A DNA stretch of 64,000 nucleotides from NCBI RefSeq assembly GCF_008801715.1, contig NZ_VZPG01000004.1:333120-397119 (forward strand). Direction: 5' to 3'. Each line of letters begins with the position of its first letter. Position 1 is the stretch's first letter. The stretch is from Pseudochrobactrum saccharolyticum. GTDB lineage: Bacteria > Pseudomonadota > Alphaproteobacteria > Rhizobiales > Rhizobiaceae. The notes under the pieces were generated by a model, which worked only from the letters and a program-made list of their open reading frames with translations, searched no databases and was not told where the DNA came from. A program made the position numbers and the translations under genes. This document shows, one piece after another, positions 61,591 to 64,000 of this stretch.

Positions 61591-62025
61591 ATGACTGTAC
61601 GCGCAATTCTGGAGCAGAAGGGCAGTGATGTTTTCACTGTCAGGTCAGATGCGAATCTGGAAACAGCAGCAAAACAACTCTCAGAGCACCGGATCGGTGC
61701 TTTGCTGGTTGATGACGGCAAGGGCCGATATACAGGGATTCTTTCCGAGCGGGATATTGTGCGCGCCTGCGCTAATCACGGAATACAGGCCTTGCAGCTG
61801 CCGGTTTCAAAAGCAATGACGACAAAAGTGCTGCATTGCAGCCCGCAGGACAATGTTCATTATGTCATGGAAATGATGACACGGCATCGTTTCCGCCATG
61901 TACCGGTGGTGAATGAAGCCGGTGATCTCGTCGGTATTATTTCGATTGGTGACGTTGTGAAGCGTCGTATTGAACAGGCCGAACAGGAAACGGCCGAGAT
62001 GATTCAATATATCGCCACTGCCTGA
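61591..62025 (+). CDS. CBS-pair protein
   Basis: 144 residues from ATG 61591, preceded by GGGAGG. Two CBS motifs fill the protein: ILEQKGSDVFTVRSDANLETAAKQLSEHRIGALLV with ILSERDIVRAC, and VSKAMTTKVLHCSPQDNVHYVMEMMTRHRFRHVPVV with GIISIGDVVKRRIEQ. Such stand-alone pairs bind adenine nucleotides and act as sensors. The partner is unknown. Confidence 0.9.
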   Translation: MTVRAILEQKGSDVFTVRSDANLETAAKQLSEHRIGALLVDDGKGRYTGILSERDIVRACANHGIQALQLPVSKAMTTKVLHCSPQDNVHYVMEMMTRHRFRHVPVVNEAGDLVGIISIGDVVKRRIEQAEQETAEMIQYIATA

Positions 62026-62041
62026 TTGCTGATTTTATAAA

Positions 62042-62120
62042 AAAGCCCTGCATTGAGTGATTCAGGAGAATGTCACGGTCAAAAGTGACACTCAGCGAAT
62101 CCCCGATACAGGGCTTTGTT
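62042..62120. terminator. Nested stems between CBS and rlmB genes
   Basis: Three concentric pairings: AAAGCCCTG/CAGGGCTTT (62042-62050, 62109-62117), TGAGTG/CACTCA (62054-62059, 62089-62094) and TGTCAC/GTGACA (62071-62076, 62085-62090), the last two sharing bases so probably alternative. It serves as a shared terminator between converging genes; the elaborate stem is unusual. Confidence 0.6.
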
Positions 62121-62131
62121 GTTCAAACTTG

Positions 62132-63022
62132 TTATTTGCTCAGGAAACGCTGGGCAGCATAAAGTGAAATTGCAGCGGCGTTCGAGACATTGAGCGATTT
62201 AATTGCGCCCGGCATATCAAGCCGTGCCAATGCGGTAACTGTTTCGCGGGTTTTCTGGCGAAGACCTTTACCTTCCGCGCCAAGCACGAGAGCAATCTTG
62301 TCGCCTTTGAGCGTGTGTTCCATTTCCTGAGGGCCTTCAGAATCAAGGCCGATTGTTATGTAACCCAGCTCATGCAGCTCCTGAATCGCTTCAGCAAGAT
62401 TGCGCACTTCAATCTGGTCGATCATTTCCAAAGCGCCGGATGCTGATTTGGCCAGAACACCTGATTCCTGCGGGCTGTGACGGGATGTTGTAATCAAAGC
62501 ATCTGCACCGAAAGCCACAGCCGAGCGCAAAATAGCGCCGACATTGTGCGGATCGGTGACCTGATCGAGAATCAAAAGCAGGCTGCCTTCTTTCAGATCC
62601 TGCAATTTACGCGGTTTAAGCGCTGCAGTTTCAATAAGAACACCCTGATGAACAGCGTCGGAGCCGGTCAGCGCATCAATATCGCGCGGCTCAACCATTT
62701 CAGGAGCGAGACGGGCAATTGTTGCTTCATCCAGCTCCAGACGGGCGAGGGCGTTTTTAGTGACCATCATACGGAAAATTTTGCGGCGCGGATTTTCCAG
62801 CGCGGCTTTTACCGTATGCAGGCCATAAAGACGGGTGATTCCGTCGCCCGCAGGCGTGCCTTTTACAGGTTTACGCTTAGGGAACCGGTTATTTTGCGAA
62901 TTTTGTTCGCTGCCGCCGGATTTTTGATCACGAAACTGGCGCCGCAGACGCGCATAATGCGAATCTTTTGGTGTGCCGGAGGAGGAGCCGGATGAGTCCG
63001 GTGACGATTTTTTATCTTTCAT
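62132..63022 (-). CDS. rlmB: 23S rRNA 2'-O-methyltransferase, TrmH/SpoU family
   Basis: 296 residues: a basic, disordered N-terminus (about 1-60), a substrate-binding domain (LYGLHTVKAALENPRRKI) and a SPOUT knot with the three family motifs LDQVTDPHNVGAILRSAVAFG, LVLGAEGKGL and MPGAIKSLNVSNAAAISLY. RlmB methylates G2251 of 23S rRNA (E. coli numbering). It is upstream of tRNA-Tyr, tRNA-Gly and tuf, in the order usual for the group. Confidence 0.9.
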   Translation of the reverse strand: MKDKKSSPDSSGSSSGTPKDSHYARLRRQFRDQKSGGSEQNSQNNRFPKRKPVKGTPAGDGITRLYGLHTVKAALENPRRKIFRMMVTKNALARLELDEATIARLAPEMVEPRDIDALTGSDAVHQGVLIETAALKPRKLQDLKEGSLLLILDQVTDPHNVGAILRSAVAFGADALITTSRHSPQESGVLAKSASGALEMIDQIEVRNLAEAIQELHELGYITIGLDSEGPQEMEHTLKGDKIALVLGAEGKGLRQKTRETVTALARLDMPGAIKSLNVSNAAAISLYAAQRFLSK

Positions 63023-63181
63023 GAGCGCTCTATACCGATTTTCCTGTCTTCAAGGTAGCATCTTTCCTTATTCACAGGCAGGAAAGTTTCATGATGCGAA
63101 AAAACTACCCCTGAAAAGCCCTATATTGTGGATGATTGATAAGCCTGTGAAAATTTTGTGCATTTTTTTCAAAAAGAGCTG

Positions 63182-63210
63182 TTGACTTATCAGGGTGTTA
63201 TCGGCATAAC
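63182..63210 (+). promoter_or_regulatory. Promoter for the tRNA-Tyr/tRNA-Gly unit
   Basis: TTGACT (63182-63187), 17-nt spacer, CATAAC (63205-63210), about 90 nt before tRNA-Tyr. Confidence 0.5.
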
Positions 63211-63302
63211 CCGCCTCGTTCACAGCGACAAACGAGCCAAGCGCTACGGGGTCACAGTGAACGGAATGCCTAGTCGCTCAACTCTGCTTGCAGTGAGTTT
63301 CT

Positions 63303-63387
63303 GGAGGAGTGCCCGAGTGGTTAAAGGGGGCGGACTGTAAATCCGCTGGCTTAGCCTACGTTGGTTCGAAACCAACCTCCTCCACCA
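63303..63387 (+). tRNA. tRNA-Tyr (GUA)
   Basis: Class II tRNA: acceptor GGAGGAG/CTCCTCC, anticodon loop CTGTAAA with anticodon GTA, a long variable arm (GGCTTAGCCTACG region), T-arm TTGGTTCGAAACCAA and encoded CCA. Confidence 0.96.
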
Positions 63388-63412
63388 CTGCCAGAGCAGG
63401 AGTTTAGAGTGC

Positions 63413-63486
63413 GCGGGTATAGCTCAATGGTAGAGCAGCAGCCTTCCAAGCTGAATACGCGGGTTCGATTCCCGCTACCCGCTCCA
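63413..63486 (+). tRNA. tRNA-Gly (UCC)
   Basis: Acceptor GCGGGTA/TACCCGC, anticodon loop CTTCCAA with anticodon TCC, T-arm CGGGTTCGATTCCCG, encoded CCA. It lies 25 nt after tRNA-Tyr, probably one transcript. Confidence 0.96.
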
Positions 63487-63612
63487 GATTTATTTCAGGG
63501 CGGTTTGGCGTGAGTAACTTGGCGGGCTTTGAATAAAGCTTAAGCCGGAAGCGAGTTGATAGAGTTCCGATCCGGTAGCGGGGCGGGGCTTTAGTTCTAC
63601 TATATAATATCC

Positions 63613-63642
63613 TTGACTGTCAGGTCGTAGGGTAAGTTATAT
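63613..63642 (+). promoter_or_regulatory. Probable tuf promoter
   Basis: TTGACT (63613-63618), 17-nt spacer, GTTATA (63636-63641), about 60 nt before the tuf ATG. This would let tuf be transcribed apart from the tRNAs. Confidence 0.5.
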
Positions 63643-63702
63643 GGCAATTAAAATTGTTGCAGCGCATTAAATTAAGCGTTGTGGTGAAAGAGAGCGACAG
63701 CG

Positions 63703-64000
63703 ATGGCAAAGAGCAAATTTGAACGTACCAAACCGCACGTCAATATCGGCACAATCGGTCACGTTGACCATGGTAAGACCTCGTTGACAGCTGCAATCAC
63801 CAAATTCTTTGGTGACTTCCGCGCTTACGACCAGATCGATAACGCACCGGAAGAAAAAGCCCGCGGTATCACTATTTCGACCTCGCACGTTGAATATGAA
63901 ACAGAAAACCGCCACTACGCACACGTAGACTGCCCAGGCCACGCTGACTATGTTAAGAACATGATCACCGGTGCTGCGCAGATGGACGGCGCGATCCTGG
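63703..64000 (+). CDS. tuf: Elongation factor Tu, N-terminal fragment
   Basis: The first 99 codons; the gene continues past the window. GTP-binding motifs are plain: G1 GHVDHGKT, switch I with [14 protein letters not shown] and switch [14 protein letters not shown]. Delivers aminoacyl-tRNA to the ribosome. Codon choice is strongly biased (AAC, GGT, CGT) as for other abundant proteins. It follows tRNA-Tyr and tRNA-Gly. Confidence 0.97.
   Translation, partial: MAKSKFERTKPHVNIGTIGHVDHGKTSLTAAITKFFGDFRAYDQIDNAPEEKARGITISTSHVEYETENRHYAHVDCPGHADYVKNMITGAAQMDGAIL

Noticed and set aside
1..64000. CRISPR array, prophage, insertion sequence or defence island
   Set aside because: No spaced short repeats, transposase, integrase or phage gene seen; the repeats found are palindromic and dispersed.

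Overview
The window looks like core chromosome of an alphaproteobacterium of the order Hyphomicrobiales, most likely a Brucellaceae member outside Brucella proper (Pseudochrobactrum/Paenochrobactrum-like). The evidence is a fused trpE(G) with a Trp leader peptide, a PutR-putA divergent pair, an Omp25/31-type barrel, BTLCP, PAS_5 and DUF3126 proteins, the order aminotransferase-hom-(ABC-F)-glpX-recJ, the order rlmB-tRNA-Tyr-tRNA-Gly-tuf, and 44/102-bp palindromic intergenic repeats reminiscent of Brucella Bru-RS or rhizobial mosaic elements. Base composition is near 50% GC by eye, lower than Brucella. I assign no species.

Layout. 1-2.3 kb: glycine betaine/proline uptake operon proX-proW-proV (minus strand; proV runs off the window). 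3-10 kb: a mixed block with a small EamA transporter, a TSUP exporter, a TerB-like protein, a P1/DmpA-type peptidase downstream of an orphan amino-acid binding protein, a flavin reductase, a secreted alpha/beta hydrolase and a lipoprotein. 10.2-16.7 kb: a six-gene peptide uptake operon headed by an M19 dipeptidase (dipeptidase-dppA-B-C-D-F, minus). 17-25.3 kb: an outer-membrane barrel, radC, yggS, a vitamin B6 module (MocR/PdxR regulator divergent from a BenE-family permease and pyridoxal kinase), map and sfsA. 25.3-25.8 kb: two identical tRNA-Glu genes. 26-36 kb: an M15 lipoprotein, a small lipoprotein, an AlaC-like aminotransferase, hom, an ABC-F ATPase, glpX and recJ. 36-42 kb: gloA, a double cold-shock protein, a DUF192 protein, an alpha/beta hydrolase, cysE, DUF3126 and a COG0523 GTPase behind a Zur-like palindrome. 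41.8-45.5 kb: putR/putA. 46-48.6 kb: trpL-trpE(G). 48.7-51.8 kb: YccF and two divergent CDF transporters. 51.9-54 kb: leuL-leuA. 54-63 kb: a tail-anchored hypothetical, a phosphoesterase, Nudix, gamma-carbonic anhydrase, BTLCP, PilZ, PAS_5, rhomboid, CBS and rlmB. 63.3-64 kb: tRNA-Tyr, tRNA-Gly and the start of tuf.

How the genes work together. Amino-acid metabolism dominates: betaine and peptide import, peptide hydrolysis, proline catabolism, and Trp, Leu, Thr/Met-branch and Cys synthesis. Much of the control is readable in the DNA. Two ribosome-mediated attenuators are clear: trpL with three consecutive Trp codons and leuL with seven Leu codons in nine. A third candidate leader ORF, His-rich and flanked by mutually exclusive stems, sits before the ABC-F gene. 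PLP recurs as a theme (yggS, pdxR, pdxY and a putative B6 permease).

No CRISPR array, prophage, insertion sequence or defence island was seen. The least-explained signals are the pdxR-benE-pdxY module as a possible B6 uptake system, the His-rich leader before the ABC-F gene, two orphan terminators that suggest small RNAs, and three families of palindromic intergenic repeats, one of which supplies a stop codon to a gene.
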